NCBI RefSeq assembly: GCF_001672755.1
Contig: NZ_LZKI01000090.1
Span: 1 to 36,824 of the forward strand
Direction: 5' to 3'
DNA from: Mycobacterium colombiense
Lineage (GTDB): Bacteria > Actinomycetota > Actinomycetes > Mycobacteriales > Mycobacteriaceae
DNA length: 36,824 nt
Positions 10,601 to 19,361 of this stretch are shown in pieces. Both the position numbers and the translations under genes were made by a program. The notes under the pieces are model-generated. The model was not told where the DNA came from, searched no databases, and worked only from the letters and a program-made list of their open reading frames with translations. Position 1 is the stretch's first letter. Each line of letters opens with the position of its first letter.

Positions 10601-11802
10601 GTGCTGATGTGGTCGGTGAGGGCGAAGAACCAGGGTTTCTCGTCGATGACCATCCAGGTGTCGCGGTCACGGGGCAGCGCCTCGATCACACCCTTCTCGT
10701 CGAACCGCAGCGTGCGCTCCGGAACCGCGCTCCACATCGCGGAACCGGTCAGGTCGAAGAACGTCACCCCGTCGACGCCCTCGCCGCTGATCACATACTC
10801 CCATTGCGGGTCGACGGCGTCGGCGATGATCACGGTGTGCGGGGTCGGCGTCTGAGCCGACGAACTCGCGTGCCGCGGCGTGAAAGAGCCACGGCCGGCG
10901 AACAATTCGGCCTGCTCGGCGGCGAACTCGCGCACCGAGCTGTAGACCATTCGCGCGTTGCCGGCGGCGTCCTGGCGGCGCGGGTCACCGAAGTGCGGCA
11001 GCCACTTCACCCAGTCCCACTCGTCCAGGTTCGAACTGACCACGATCATGCGCATGTGGTCGGGCCCGTGCGAGAACGCCAGCTGGCAGATGATCGCCCG
11101 CATCAGTCCCACCGCCTGCTCGCGATCCCCGGCCAGCGAGTACCAGGGCTCGACCAACACCGAGATCATCTTGGGCAGGTTGTAGACGACGCTTTGGTAA
11201 CGCCCGAATTCCTGAAGCGCCTTACCGGTCACCGGCTCCAGCTCGATGTCGGTCGGCATGTTCTGGGGCTCACCCCAGGTCACCTCGGGACGCGTCATAC
11301 CGACGCCGACGCGGACCACCCCGAAGTTCAGGTCCTTGCCGTCGGGCTTGCGTTCCCACATCCGCGACGACCCGACCGCGGCGGCCAGCGTGGTGGGGGC
11401 CGGGTGGAACCACCGGTAGTTGGCGTCCATGCTGTCGGCCGACTCGTGGGCGGTCTCGCGCAGCATGTCCAGCATCAGCATGAACTGGGCGCGCATCGAG
11501 TCCAGCTTGGGCCGGCTCATCTGCTGCTGGCCGCCGAACCGGCCGCCGAACATCATCATCGCGACGCCACCGATCATGAAGATCGGGAAGATCGATCCGG
11601 CGCCGCCGAACACGTGCGAACCGCTGGCGAAGGTCATGGCGACCATACCGATCAGCAGGCCGACCACCACGACGCCGACCACGATCAGCCACCACGGCTT
11701 GCCTTCTGGCGGCGGGATGCTCAACGGCGTCGGAAGGACGATGTTCTCCGGCTTGATTACCGGAGGCTTCTCCGGCGTCGGCCGCGCAAATCCACGTTTC
11801 AC
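7636..11802 (-). CDS. eccC5: ESX-5 secretion ATPase EccC5
   Basis: 1388 residues from a GTG at 11802 (M-K-R-G-F-A-R-P-T-P-E-K), matching the known EccC5 start and its about 1391-residue length. A longer in-frame extension upstream to 12012 lies inside eccB5 and is rejected. Two N-terminal membrane segments (about 37-57 and 65-85) are followed by three FtsK/SpoIIIE-type ATPase domains. Walker A in domain 1 is G-T-T-G-S-G-K-S-T (about residue 504), in domain 2 G-A-G-G-S-G-K-T-T (about 878); domain 3 (about 1180) has G-R-R-E-C-G-R-T-T, with Arg in place of the catalytic Lys. EccC is the motor of the inner-membrane ESX complex and recognises PE/PPE and Esx substrates. The start overlaps the eccB5 stop as GTGA, so the two are translationally coupled. 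The gene is a single unbroken frame. Confidence 0.97.
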   Translation of the reverse strand: MKRGFARPTPEKPPVIKPENIVLPTPLSIPPPEGKPWWLIVVGVVVVGLLIGMVAMTFASGSHVFGGAGSIFPIFMIGGVAMMMFGGRFGGQQQMSRPKLDSMRAQFMLMLDMLRETAHESADSMDANYRWFHPAPTTLAAAVGSSRMWERKPDGKDLNFGVVRVGVGMTRPEVTWGEPQNMPTDIELEPVTGKALQEFGRYQSVVYNLPKMISVLVEPWYSLAGDREQAVGLMRAIICQLAFSHGPDHMRMIVVSSNLDEWDWVKWLPHFGDPRRQDAAGNARMVYSSVREFAAEQAELFAGRGSFTPRHASSSAQTPTPHTVIIADAVDPQWEYVISGEGVDGVTFFDLTGSAMWSAVPERTLRFDEKGVIEALPRDRDTWMVIDEKPWFFALTDHISTVEAEEFAQKLARWRLAEAYEEIGQRVAHIGARDIMAYYGIDDPGRIDFEALWGSRNDSMGRSRLRAPFGVRSDNGELLFLDMKSLDEGGDGPHGVMSGTTGSGKSTLVRTVIESLMLSHPPEELQFVLADLKGGSAVKPFAGVPHVSRIITDLEEDQALMERFLDALWGEIARRKAICDSAGVDDAKEYNSVRGRMRARGQDMAPLPMLVVVIDEFYEWFRIMPTAVDVLDSIGRQGRAYWIHLMMASQTIESRAEKLMENMGYRLVLKARTAGAAQAAGVPNAVNLPAQAGLGYFRRSLEDITRFQAEFLWRDYFPRGLTDDGDEAPALVHSIDYVRPQLFTNSFTPLEVSVGGPEVTAPAIPADGDALPIEAAEDDDSEGIRTPKVGTVIIDQLRKIDFQPYRLWQPPLNQPVAIDELVDRFLGHPWQQDYGTAQNLVFPIGIIDRPFKHDQPPWTVDTSGPGANVLILGAGGSGKTTALQTLICSAALTHTPEQIQFYCLAYSSTALTTVARLPHVGEVAGPTDPYGVRRTVAELLALVRERKRSFLEYGIASMEVFRRRKFGNEPGPVPNDGFGDVYLVVDNYRALAEENEVLIEQVNVIINQGPSFGVHVVVTADRESELRPPVRSGFGSRVELRLAAVEDAKLVRSRFAKDVPVKPGRGMVAVNYVRLDADPQSGLHTLVARPALASTPDNRFESNSIVEAVSRITSAQAPPVRRLPAIFGVEQLRELAAHDTRQGVGAGGIAWAISELDLSPVYLNFAENAHLMVTGRRECGRTTTLATIMSEIGRLYAPGATSAPTPSPGQPSAQVWLVDPRRQLLTTLGSDYVEKFAYNLDGVQAMMGELAAVLAGREPPPGLSAEELLSRNWWSGPEIFLIVDDIQQLPAGFDSPLHKAAPWVTRAADVGLHVIVTRTFGGWSSAGSDPMLRALAQANAPLLVMDADPDEGFIRGKMKGGPLPRGRGLLMAEDTGVFVQVAATEFRK

Positions 11803-13316
11803 TTCGGTACCGCCAACTCTCCTGGTGACATATCCATCGGTAGCGTGTCGTGCTCCACCAGCGCATCCGCTCGCGACAAGGTCGGCCCCTGCGGCAGCAG
11901 CCGCAGCGCCACCCACGGCGCCAGGCCCGGTTTCGTCTTGAGGCCCAACGCTTCTCGTACCTCGCGGGTGTCGTCGACTCCGAACCGGGCACCCGCATCC
12001 GTGAGCCACCACAACGATTCGGTCGTCTTGGCTCCGGGGTCGTTTCCGGTGACGGCCACGAAGTTCGCGTAGTCGGGCCCGAAGAAGACCTGGTCGGCTT
12101 CGCGGCCGGTGGTGTCGGCCTTGACCAGCGACACCACCTTGGTGACGTCCTTCTGCTCGACCGGAATGGTGGCGCCGGAGATGACCTGGACGCGGGCCCG
12201 GTTCTCACCGGAGGTCTTCTGCCACCACCAGCAGGTCGCCGGGTTCTCGCGGATGTCCATCACGTTCAGCGGCGCGTCCGGGTAGGACGACAGATCCAAC
12301 TTGTTGACCACCGGCATCTTCGCCAGCGCGGACGGTTCCACGGTCACCGGCTTGGTGTTGCCCGGCCCGGCGTTCTGCAGGATCTGGGCCACCAACGGCG
12401 GCAGCGTCTGCACACCGTCGGCCAGCACCAATGAATACTGTTGCGGCCCACTGATTTGCGGGGTGACGATCACCGTGCCGATCGGGCCGGGCGCGTTCGG
12501 GAACGACGCCCCGGCGCCGGCATTCTGGATCTGCGGCACGGTCAGTTCCGGGCCCACCGGCAGCGCGTCATACAGGGCGCGGCTCATCGGCTTGGCCATG
12601 CTGACCTGCTCCGGGGTGAGGCCCAGCGGCAGCAGCACCGACCGGTTCGACCCGTCGATGCGGGAGCGGCGTCCGTCCCGGATCACCCAGGCGTCCCCGC
12701 CGTAGTTCAGCACCACCGCGTCCGACCCCGTCAGCACCCGCCGGTGGTTGCCCAGATCGGGGTTGCCGTCGATCACGGTCACCGTCACTCCGGACGGCGC
12801 CCCGGCGCCGGTCGAGTTCGCCACGGTGTCGCAGACCAACCAGGAGGAGGCAGAAGGATTGGTCGGGTGGAAGCTGGACGGTGCACCCGGGATGCCGACC
12901 ATCGGACCGCGCGGCAGGCTGGCGATCTGGTTGGACTTGACCAGGTGCGGGTTGTCCGGGCGGCCGGTGATGAGGCGGGCCGACGCCAGGTTCAGCGCCG
13001 GGTACAGCTTGTCGCCGACGCGGACGTACAGCGCGCCCGAGTCGCGGTCGGCGATGATCGGCGACTCGTTGATCTGGCCGGCCGGGCTGATGAAGGAGTA
13101 GAGCAGCGCGCCGAGGCAGATCACCAGCGCGGCGGAGATCGATGCCACCACGGCCAGGTTCTGACGCCGTCCGGGCTCGACCTCCATGCGGACGCGCCAC
13201 CGGGTCAGTGCCATCGCGGTCCGGCGCGCAAGGAATTGGTAGCCGGTCACCTGGGTCCGGGTCGACAACCCGAGGCCGTACCCCGACCCGCGCTGCCCGC
13301 GACTCTCTTCCGCCAC
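11799..13316 (-). CDS. eccB5: ESX-5 core membrane component EccB5
   Basis: 505 residues (M. tuberculosis EccB5 has about 506), start GTG at 13316. A cytosolic N-terminus of about 50 residues with the T-R-T-Q-V-T-G-Y-Q-F-L motif of the EccB family precedes one transmembrane helix (about 53-76) and a large extracytoplasmic domain. Two cysteines, in V-C-D-T and A-T-C-W-W-W, are in the positions of the family disulfide. EccB forms part of the EccB-C-D-E membrane complex through which PE and PPE proteins leave the cell. It is first in the minus-strand run here and its stop overlaps the eccC5 start by 4 bases. The promoter should lie in the spacer with malQ. Confidence 0.97.
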   Translation of the reverse strand: MAEESRGQRGSGYGLGLSTRTQVTGYQFLARRTAMALTRWRVRMEVEPGRRQNLAVVASISAALVICLGALLYSFISPAGQINESPIIADRDSGALYVRVGDKLYPALNLASARLITGRPDNPHLVKSNQIASLPRGPMVGIPGAPSSFHPTNPSASSWLVCDTVANSTGAGAPSGVTVTVIDGNPDLGNHRRVLTGSDAVVLNYGGDAWVIRDGRRSRIDGSNRSVLLPLGLTPEQVSMAKPMSRALYDALPVGPELTVPQIQNAGAGASFPNAPGPIGTVIVTPQISGPQQYSLVLADGVQTLPPLVAQILQNAGPGNTKPVTVEPSALAKMPVVNKLDLSSYPDAPLNVMDIRENPATCWWWQKTSGENRARVQVISGATIPVEQKDVTKVVSLVKADTTGREADQVFFGPDYANFVAVTGNDPGAKTTESLWWLTDAGARFGVDDTREVREALGLKTKPGLAPWVALRLLPQGPTLSRADALVEHDTLPMDMSPGELAVPK

Positions 13317-13741
13317 TTAATTCACCATCCGGTCTACTGATGCGCCTGGATATTGTCCCGCTGAACTGATCCAGCGCGAATTACATGACAACCGTAAGGC
13401 ACCTGCGCGGACCTCGCCACGCGGCGCCAATGCCATTCACTTCTACATCTCTTTATGCACCCGAAGCCGGCCGCGTTCCCCGCGCCGGAGCCGCCGGCGA
13501 CGACGGCGGCGACACACGCCATTGAGCTGGCAGTTTCGTTTCCCCCACGGACGAGCGACCGGATCCTTTTCGTCTCCTCGGAGCATCGTAGTGGCCGCGC
13601 GGCCTTTCGTCCTGTCGAGCGCACCGAGCCGTTCTCGGGAGAAGTCATAAATGAATGGCAGGCCACCACACAGCAAAGAATGCGCCAACTCGCGCCGGGT
13701 CCGAGTCGCAGGGCCGCGAATCCGGGCAGCAAGATGGCGGT
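13317..13741. promoter_or_regulatory. divergent intergenic region eccB5 / malQ
   Basis: 425 bp between divergent genes that must contain the promoters of both the eccB5-eccC5 operon and malQ. I see AT-richer patches near 13340-13400 and 13645-13660 but no convincing -10/-35 pair, and no small gene. In-frame extension of malQ upstream to 13655 is possible but not supported. Confidence 0.5.
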
Positions 13742-15898
13742 ATGACTGAACTCGCGCCGTCGCTGATCGAACTCGCCCGGAGGTACGGCATCGCGACGGA
13801 CTACGAGGACTGGACCGGTAGGCGGGTGCGGGTCTCCGAGACCACGCTGAAGGCCGTGCTGGGTGCCCTCGGCGTCGCGGCCGACAACGAGCAGGAGCGC
13901 AATGTCGCGCTGACCGCGAAGCTGCGGGCGCACTGGGCGCGCCGGCTGCCGGCGACCATCGTCGGGCGCACCGGCGAGCCGATCCGGTTCTGGGCGCATG
14001 TGACCCACGGCGATCCCGCCGAGGTGTGGTTGCAGCTCGAAGACGGCACGGTGCGCGGCGGTGTCGAACAGGTCGACAACTTCACCCCGCCGTTCGACCT
14101 GGACGGCCGCTGGGTGGGCGAGGCCAGCTTTCTGCTGCCCGCCCATCTGCCGCTGGGCTATCACCGGGTGCATTTGCGCTCCGGCGACTCCGAGACCAGC
14201 ACCGCACTGATCGTCACGCCGGACTGGCTCGGGCTGCCGGAGCGACTCGGTGCCCGGCGCGCATGGGGTCTGGCCGTTCAGCTCTACAGCGTGCGGTCGC
14301 GGCAGTCGTGGGGCATCGGCGACCTGACCGATCTGACCGACCTGGCGGTGTGGTCGGCGTCGCGCCACGGCGCCGACTATCTCCTGGTCAATCCCCTGCA
14401 CGCGGCGGCCCCGACCAAGCCGATGGAGCCGTCGCCGTACCTGCCGACGTCGCGCCGCTTCGTCAACCCGATTTATCTTCACGTCGAGGCGATCCCCGAA
14501 TTCGCCGACCTGACCAAGCGCAGCAGGGTCCGGCGGCTGCGCTCCGAGGTGCAGCAGCGCGCCGCCCGCGTCGACACCATCGACCGCGACAGCTCATGGG
14601 CGGCCAAGCGGGCTGCGCTCAAGCTCCTGCACGAGGAACCGCGGTCGGCGGGACGGGAGCTGTCCTACACCGCGTTCCGCGACCGGGAGGGCCGCGCGCT
14701 GGACGACTTCGCCACCTGGTGTGCGCTGGCCGAGAAGTACGGCGGCGACTGGCACTCCTGGCCGGAGGCGCTACAGCACCCGGACGCGCCCGGGGTTGCG
14801 GACTTCGTCAAGAAGCATTCGGACACAGTCGATTTCCACCGCTGGCTGCAGTACCAACTCGACGAGCAGCTGGCCGCGGCGCAGTCGCAGGCGATCCGGG
14901 CCGGCATGTCGTTGGGCGTCATGCACGACCTGGCCGTCGGCGTGCACCCCAATGGCGCCGACGCCTGGGCGCTGCAGGACGTGATGGCGCTGGGCGTCAC
15001 CGCGGGCGCGCCGCCGGACGAGTTCAATCAGCTCGGCCAGGATTGGTCCCAACCGCCGTGGCGGCCAGACCGATTGGACGAGCACGAATATCGGCCGTTC
15101 CGTGCGCTGATCCGCGCGGTGCTGCGACATGCCGGCGGCGTGCGCATCGACCACATCATCGGGTTGTTCCGGCTCTGGTGGATCCCGCGGGGCGCCTCAC
15201 CCACCGAAGGCACCTACGTGCGCTACGACCACGAAGCCATGATCGGCATCGTCGCGCTGGAAGCCCATCGCGCCGGCGCGGTCGTCGTCGGGGAGGACCT
15301 CGGCACGGTCGAGCCCTGGGTGCGCGACTACCTCTTGCTACGGGGCCTGCTGGGCACCTCGATCCTCTGGTTCGAGCTGGACCGCGACGGGAACGGGGGC
15401 CCGCTGCCGGCCGAGCGCTGGCGCGAGTACTGCCTGTCCTCGGTCACCACCCACGACCTGCCTCCGACTGCAGGCTATCTGGCGGGTGACCATGTGCGGC
15501 TGCGCGATTCGCTGGGGCTGCTGACCCGTCCCGTCGAAGAGGAGCTCGAGTCCGACCGAACGGAGCTGGCGGCGTGGATGGCCGAGCTGCGCCGGGTCGG
15601 ATTGCTCGAGGACGGCGAGGAGGACCCCGAGCAGGTCGTGCTGGCGCTGTACCGCTACCTGGGCAGGACGCCGTCGCGGCTGCTGGGCGTGGCGCTGACC
15701 GACGCCGTGGGTGACCGCCGGACCCAGAATCAGCCCGGCACCACCGACGAATACCCCAACTGGCGGGTGCCGCTGACGGGCCCCGACGGGACCGCGGTGA
15801 TGCTCGAGGACGTGTTCACCGATCCGCGCACCGCCACGCTCACCGAAGCCGTGCGCGCCGCGCTCGCGCCCGTCGCCGCCGAAAGCGCGACCCGCTAG
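13742..15898 (+). CDS. malQ: 4-alpha-glucanotransferase (amylomaltase, GH77)
   Basis: 718 residues starting M-T-E-L-A-P-S-L-I-E-L-A, as in M. tuberculosis MalQ (Rv1781c, about 724 residues), which also borders eccB5. The N-terminal 150 or so residues are the accessory domain of actinobacterial MalQ; the rest is the GH77 barrel. Catalytic motifs: the nucleophile Asp in G-V-R-I-D-H-I-I-G-L-F, the acid/base Glu in V-G-E-D-L-G-T-V-E, and the transition-state Asp in T-T-H-D-L-P-P-T. The enzyme transfers maltodextrin segments between glucans in the cytosol and takes part in glycogen and trehalose metabolism. The link to ESX-5 is positional only. A GGCGG lies just before the ATG at 13742. Confidence 0.97.
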   Translation: MTELAPSLIELARRYGIATDYEDWTGRRVRVSETTLKAVLGALGVAADNEQERNVALTAKLRAHWARRLPATIVGRTGEPIRFWAHVTHGDPAEVWLQLEDGTVRGGVEQVDNFTPPFDLDGRWVGEASFLLPAHLPLGYHRVHLRSGDSETSTALIVTPDWLGLPERLGARRAWGLAVQLYSVRSRQSWGIGDLTDLTDLAVWSASRHGADYLLVNPLHAAAPTKPMEPSPYLPTSRRFVNPIYLHVEAIPEFADLTKRSRVRRLRSEVQQRAARVDTIDRDSSWAAKRAALKLLHEEPRSAGRELSYTAFRDREGRALDDFATWCALAEKYGGDWHSWPEALQHPDAPGVADFVKKHSDTVDFHRWLQYQLDEQLAAAQSQAIRAGMSLGVMHDLAVGVHPNGADAWALQDVMALGVTAGAPPDEFNQLGQDWSQPPWRPDRLDEHEYRPFRALIRAVLRHAGGVRIDHIIGLFRLWWIPRGASPTEGTYVRYDHEAMIGIVALEAHRAGAVVVGEDLGTVEPWVRDYLLLRGLLGTSILWFELDRDGNGGPLPAERWREYCLSSVTTHDLPPTAGYLAGDHVRLRDSLGLLTRPVEEELESDRTELAAWMAELRRVGLLEDGEEDPEQVVLALYRYLGRTPSRLLGVALTDAVGDRRTQNQPGTTDEYPNWRVPLTGPDGTAVMLEDVFTDPRTATLTEAVRAALAPVAAESATR

Positions 15899-15933
15899 TC
15901 GCCCCGCCGGGTGCCTTGTTAGCTTCAAAACCC

Positions 15934-16815
15934 ATGAAGGTCTCAGTCGTGGCCCCGGTCGCCGACGGTGTCACTGCGGACCCCGACTGGATGGTGGCCT
16001 TCGCGCGCCACCTCGAAGCCTGCGGGTTCGAATCGATCGTCGTCGTCGAGCACACCGTGTTGCTCACCCGCTACGACAGCGTCTACCCCTACGACGACTC
16101 CGGTCGCGTCGGACTAACGCCAGACTGCCCCATCCCGGATCCCCTTGACCTGCTTGCGTTTCTTGCCGGCCAGACCAGCCGCCTGGGCCTGGCCACCGGC
16201 GTGCTGGTCCTCCCCAACCACCACCCGGTGGTGCTGGCCAAGCGGGCCGCCACCGTCGACACCCTGTCCGGCGGCAGGCTGCGCCTGTGTGTGGGCGTGG
16301 GCTGGCTGAAGGAGGAGCTGGCCGCCTGCGATGTGGATTTCGACAGCCGTGGCCGACGGGCCGACGAGCAGCTGTCCGTCATGCGGGAGCTGTGGGCTCA
16401 GCGGTCCGGCGGGGCATCGTTCGCGGGCGAATTCTTTAACTTCGAGAATGTCATGAGCTATCCGAAACCCGCTGCGGCGGAACGCCTCCCGATTCATATC
16501 GGCGGCCACAGCCGAGCCGCCGCGCGCCGCGCCGGACGCCTCGGCGACGGCTTCCAGCCGCTCGGAGTGACCGGGCCACGTCTCGCGTCGCTGATCGCGC
16601 TCATGCGCGACGATGCGGCGGACGCGGGCCGTGATCCGTCGGCGCTGGAGGTGTCGCTGGGCCACGCCGTCGCCAAGATCGATGCCGAGCGCGCGGCCGC
16701 CCTCGCCGATCAGGGCGCCGACCGTCTGGTGCTGGCCATGCCGCCCACCACCGACATCGAGCAGGCCAAAGACCTGTTGTCGGCCTGTGCGCAACGGCTG
16801 TCCCTGAAATCATGA
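15934..16815 (+). CDS. LLM-class F420-dependent oxidoreductase
   Basis: 293 residues from the ATG at 15934 (M-K-V-S-V-V-A-P-V-A-D-G). The luciferase-like TIM barrel is visible from G-F-E-S-I-V-V-V-E-H-T through T-S-R-L-G-L-A-T-G-V-L-V-L-P, then V-D-T-L-S-G-G-R-L-R-L-C-V-G-V-G-W, the pattern of the TIGR03619-type F420-dependent family abundant in mycobacteria. These enzymes use reduced deazaflavin F420 to reduce or oxidise small organic substrates in the cytosol; the substrate cannot be read from sequence. Its stop overlaps the ATG of the next gene (ATGA), so the NTF2-like protein is probably co-translated and functionally linked. An in-frame TTG at 15916 is a less likely start. Confidence 0.92.
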   Translation: MKVSVVAPVADGVTADPDWMVAFARHLEACGFESIVVVEHTVLLTRYDSVYPYDDSGRVGLTPDCPIPDPLDLLAFLAGQTSRLGLATGVLVLPNHHPVVLAKRAATVDTLSGGRLRLCVGVGWLKEELAACDVDFDSRGRRADEQLSVMRELWAQRSGGASFAGEFFNFENVMSYPKPAAAERLPIHIGGHSRAAARRAGRLGDGFQPLGVTGPRLASLIALMRDDAADAGRDPSALEVSLGHAVAKIDAERAAALADQGADRLVLAMPPTTDIEQAKDLLSACAQRLSLKS

Positions 16816-17282
16816 CGCTGTCCGCCGACCAGCGGGCCGCGCTGAGCGATCTGGTGCACCGGTATGCCGCCAGCGTCGATGATCGCGAATTTGAGTTTGT
16901 TGCAAGTCTTTTCGCCGCCGACGCGGAACTGGCGGTGCCGGCACCGCCGGCCGATCTGTTGCCGATCCATTCGCATCGCGGCCGCGACGCAATCACCGCC
17001 GCGGTCGCGGCCGTCGCCGCCGTCGCCCGCACCGAGCACGCGATCATCGGTGAGGTGTACGACGCGGCCGCGCAACCCGGCACCGCGCGCGGGCGGATCA
17101 CCTGCGTCGCGCACCATTGGAGCGAGCGCGGCGGCGAGCTGGTGGACGTGGCGTGGCACCTGCGTTACGACGACCAGTATGTGCTGACCGATGCGGGCTG
17201 GCGGATCAGCCGCCGGACACTGACGGTCCACGCCATCGAGACCCGCCCGGTGCGCCGGCTGCTGCCGCACGACCCCGCCTAG
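16812..17282 (+). CDS. NTF2/SnoaL-like polyketide cyclase-fold protein
   Basis: 156 residues. The start M-T-L-S-A-D-Q-R-A-A-L-S-D-L-V-H-R-Y-A-A-S-V-D and later F-V-A-S-L-F-A-A-D-A-E-L are the typical SnoaL_4/NTF2-like opening helices (R-Y-x-x-x-x-D and F-x-x-D), and the C-terminus R-I-S-R-R-T-L-T-V-H-A-I-E-T-R is the closing strand. The cone-shaped fold is used by isomerases, dehydratases and small-ligand binders; the function is not known here. The ATG overlaps the LLM oxidoreductase stop by four bases, indicating one operon and suggesting that the two proteins handle the same metabolite. Confidence 0.88.
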   Translation: MTLSADQRAALSDLVHRYAASVDDREFEFVASLFAADAELAVPAPPADLLPIHSHRGRDAITAAVAAVAAVARTEHAIIGEVYDAAAQPGTARGRITCVAHHWSERGGELVDVAWHLRYDDQYVLTDAGWRISRRTLTVHAIETRPVRRLLPHDPA

Positions 17283-17514
17283 CGTGTTGGCAGCAGATTA
17301 TGCGCACACTCACAGCTAAACTCATCGGTTCGTATCTGCGGCACAAATCAGCGCTTTCTTTGGGTAGGTGCGGCTAACACCGTCCGCCCTCGGCCGGATT
17401 TTGCGCACACCGGCGCGCGTGCCGTCCATCGCACCCCGTGTGGGCGCCGCGGCGAGGGCCGTCGATCCCGATTGACTCCAATTTATCCAGGTGCATTCGT
17501 GTAATTTCGGGCGC

Positions 17515-19332
17515 GTGACGAACACCGTTGATTCCGCGGGGACCGGTGCAGGGCGAGCAGCGCAGCGCGGCTCGGTATCGACGCTGGCAGTGGGCACACC
17601 GCTGACGGTTAATCCGGACTACCGCAACGAGATACACACCGCCGAAGACGTCATCGATGTGGAGCACTACGGTGGCGGCTTCGATCTCACCAGGCGGGCC
17701 ACCGCCCCGAAGCTGCGCATCGGCCGCGACCGATGGTTCAACCTGCTGTGGCTGATCCCGATCGGGTTTGCCGTGCTGATCGCCGGGATCGCGGTCGGCA
17801 AAGGCCTGCACAACGTCCCGGCGGTGCAGTCGTTCATCCACCGCTACCCCGGATCGGACAGCGCCGGCGTACCCCCCGGCCTGCCGGCGTGGATCGGCTG
17901 GACGCACTTTTTCAACCTCTTCATGATGATGTTCATCATCAGGACGGGGATCCAGATCCTCTGCGACCATCCCCGGCTTTACTTCAGCCGCAACGCCACC
18001 CCGGGTAAGGACGAGTGGCTGCGGGTGGGTCCACCGGTTCCGGACGACGAGCTGTGGACCGCCAACGCCGACACGGTCGCCCTGCCACCGCAGCTGGGGC
18101 TGCCCGGCTTCCGGCACTCCATCGGCCTGGCCCGCTGGTGGCACCTGGGCATCGACGTGTTGTGGCTCGTCAACGGGGCCGTCTTCTACGTGCTGTTGTT
18201 CGCCACCGGTCAGTGGCGCCACATCGTGCCGATGAGCTGGGACGTTTTCCCGAACGCGGCGTCGGTGGCCATTCAGTACCTGTCGCTGGACTGGCCCACC
18301 GACAACGGCTGGGTCGCCTACAACGGCCTGCAGCTGCTGTCCTACTTCACCACCGTTTTCATCGCCGCCCCGGCCGCGCTGATCACCGGTCTGGGCATGT
18401 CGCCCGCGCTGTCCCAGCGGGTGCACTGGCTCAGCAAGCGGCTGAGCATTCAGCACGCGCGGTCGCTGCACTTCGTGGTGCTGGTCTACTTCCTGTTCTT
18501 CATCCTGGTGCACGTCACCATGGTTCTGACCACCAGCGCGCTGCGAAACCTCAACCACATGTTCGCCTCCCGCGACGACAACAGCTGGATCGGCTTCGGC
18601 ATCTTCGCCGCGGCCATGGTGCTGACCGCGATCGCCTGGGTTTGGGCCACTCCCTTCACCATTCGCCATCCCCGCGTGGTGCAGCGGGTGGGTTACGCGC
18701 TGGTGGGTCCCTTCCAGCGGATGCTCGAGCAGCTGGACCCCAAGCCCGGCGCCTTCACCGAAAAGGACATCTCGCCCCACCACTGGCGCAACGGACGCCT
18801 GCCGGAGACCGTCGAGTACAAAGAGCTGGAGCGCGACGACTTCAAGGACTGGCGGCTGCGCGTCTATGGTCTGGTCGAACACCCGATGGAATTCTCGCTC
18901 GAGGACCTGATGGCGCTGCCCTACCACGAGCAGATCAGCCAGCACTTCTGCATCCAGGCGTGGTCGGGCGTCGCCAAATGGGGTGGCGTGCAGATGCAAA
19001 CGATCATGGACATCGTCAAACCGCTCCCCGAAGCGAAATGGGCGGTCTTCTATTCGATGGGGCTGGGCGCCACGGGCGGCATCTACTACAACGCCCACCA
19101 CATCGGGCAGATGGACCACCATATGACGATGCTGGCCTACAACATGAACGACCAGCAGCTCCCCTACATGCACGGCAGACCGCTGCGGCTGCGCAACGAA
19201 TTGCAGCACGGCTTCAAACTGGTGAAGTGGATCAAGGGCATTGAGTTCGTCGCCGACTACCACGACATCGGCAGCGGTTATGGCGGCTACAGCGAAGACC
19301 ACAAGTACTTCGGGCGTCACCAAACACTCTGA
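17515..19332 (+). CDS. cytochrome b / molybdopterin-binding fusion oxidoreductase
   Basis: About 605 residues from the GTG at 17515; an in-frame GTG at 17491 is possible. The first 390 residues form a membrane domain with about six helices (near 77-97, 125-150, 205-225, 265-290, 315-335, 355-375) carrying conserved His residues in T-H-F-F-N-L-F, W-W-H-L-G-I-D, S-L-H-F-V-V and L-V-H-V-T-M, which look like heme b ligands of a cytochrome b561 type domain. The C-terminal 180 residues are a sulfite-oxidase/YedY-type molybdopterin domain (D-W-R-L-R-V-Y-G-L-V, then H-F-C-I-Q-A-W-S-G) with Cys479 as the likely Mo ligand. The fusion probably passes electrons between the membrane quinone pool and the Mo site. 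There is no Tat-type signal peptide; the topology of the Mo domain is not certain. A TGTAAT at 17500-17505 could serve a nearly leaderless transcript. Substrate unknown. Confidence 0.85.
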   Translation: MTNTVDSAGTGAGRAAQRGSVSTLAVGTPLTVNPDYRNEIHTAEDVIDVEHYGGGFDLTRRATAPKLRIGRDRWFNLLWLIPIGFAVLIAGIAVGKGLHNVPAVQSFIHRYPGSDSAGVPPGLPAWIGWTHFFNLFMMMFIIRTGIQILCDHPRLYFSRNATPGKDEWLRVGPPVPDDELWTANADTVALPPQLGLPGFRHSIGLARWWHLGIDVLWLVNGAVFYVLLFATGQWRHIVPMSWDVFPNAASVAIQYLSLDWPTDNGWVAYNGLQLLSYFTTVFIAAPAALITGLGMSPALSQRVHWLSKRLSIQHARSLHFVVLVYFLFFILVHVTMVLTTSALRNLNHMFASRDDNSWIGFGIFAAAMVLTAIAWVWATPFTIRHPRVVQRVGYALVGPFQRMLEQLDPKPGAFTEKDISPHHWRNGRLPETVEYKELERDDFKDWRLRVYGLVEHPMEFSLEDLMALPYHEQISQHFCIQAWSGVAKWGGVQMQTIMDIVKPLPEAKWAVFYSMGLGATGGIYYNAHHIGQMDHHMTMLAYNMNDQQLPYMHGRPLRLRNELQHGFKLVKWIKGIEFVADYHDIGSGYGGYSEDHKYFGRHQTL

Positions 19333-19361
19333 GCCGCGGCGCGCGTCACCTCCGCCAAGTC

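Noticed and set aside
11803..12012. Upstream extension of eccC5 to 12012
   Set aside because: It lies within the eccB5 coding sequence; the GTG at 11802 gives the conserved EccC5 N-terminus and a GTGA overlap.
8758..12072. Open frame of 1104 codons on the plus strand opposite eccC5
   Set aside because: It is the antisense of a clear, conserved ATPase gene; the translation is Arg/His/Val/Gln-rich low-complexity sequence typical of antisense frames in high-GC DNA.
13443..13688. Minus-strand small frame between eccB5 and malQ
   Set aside because: Composition is that of a random high-GC frame and it has no recognisable start signal.
17357..17367. GGGTA near 17361 as a SigF -10 element
   Set aside because: No GTTT at 15-17 bases upstream, so the match is to half of the consensus only.
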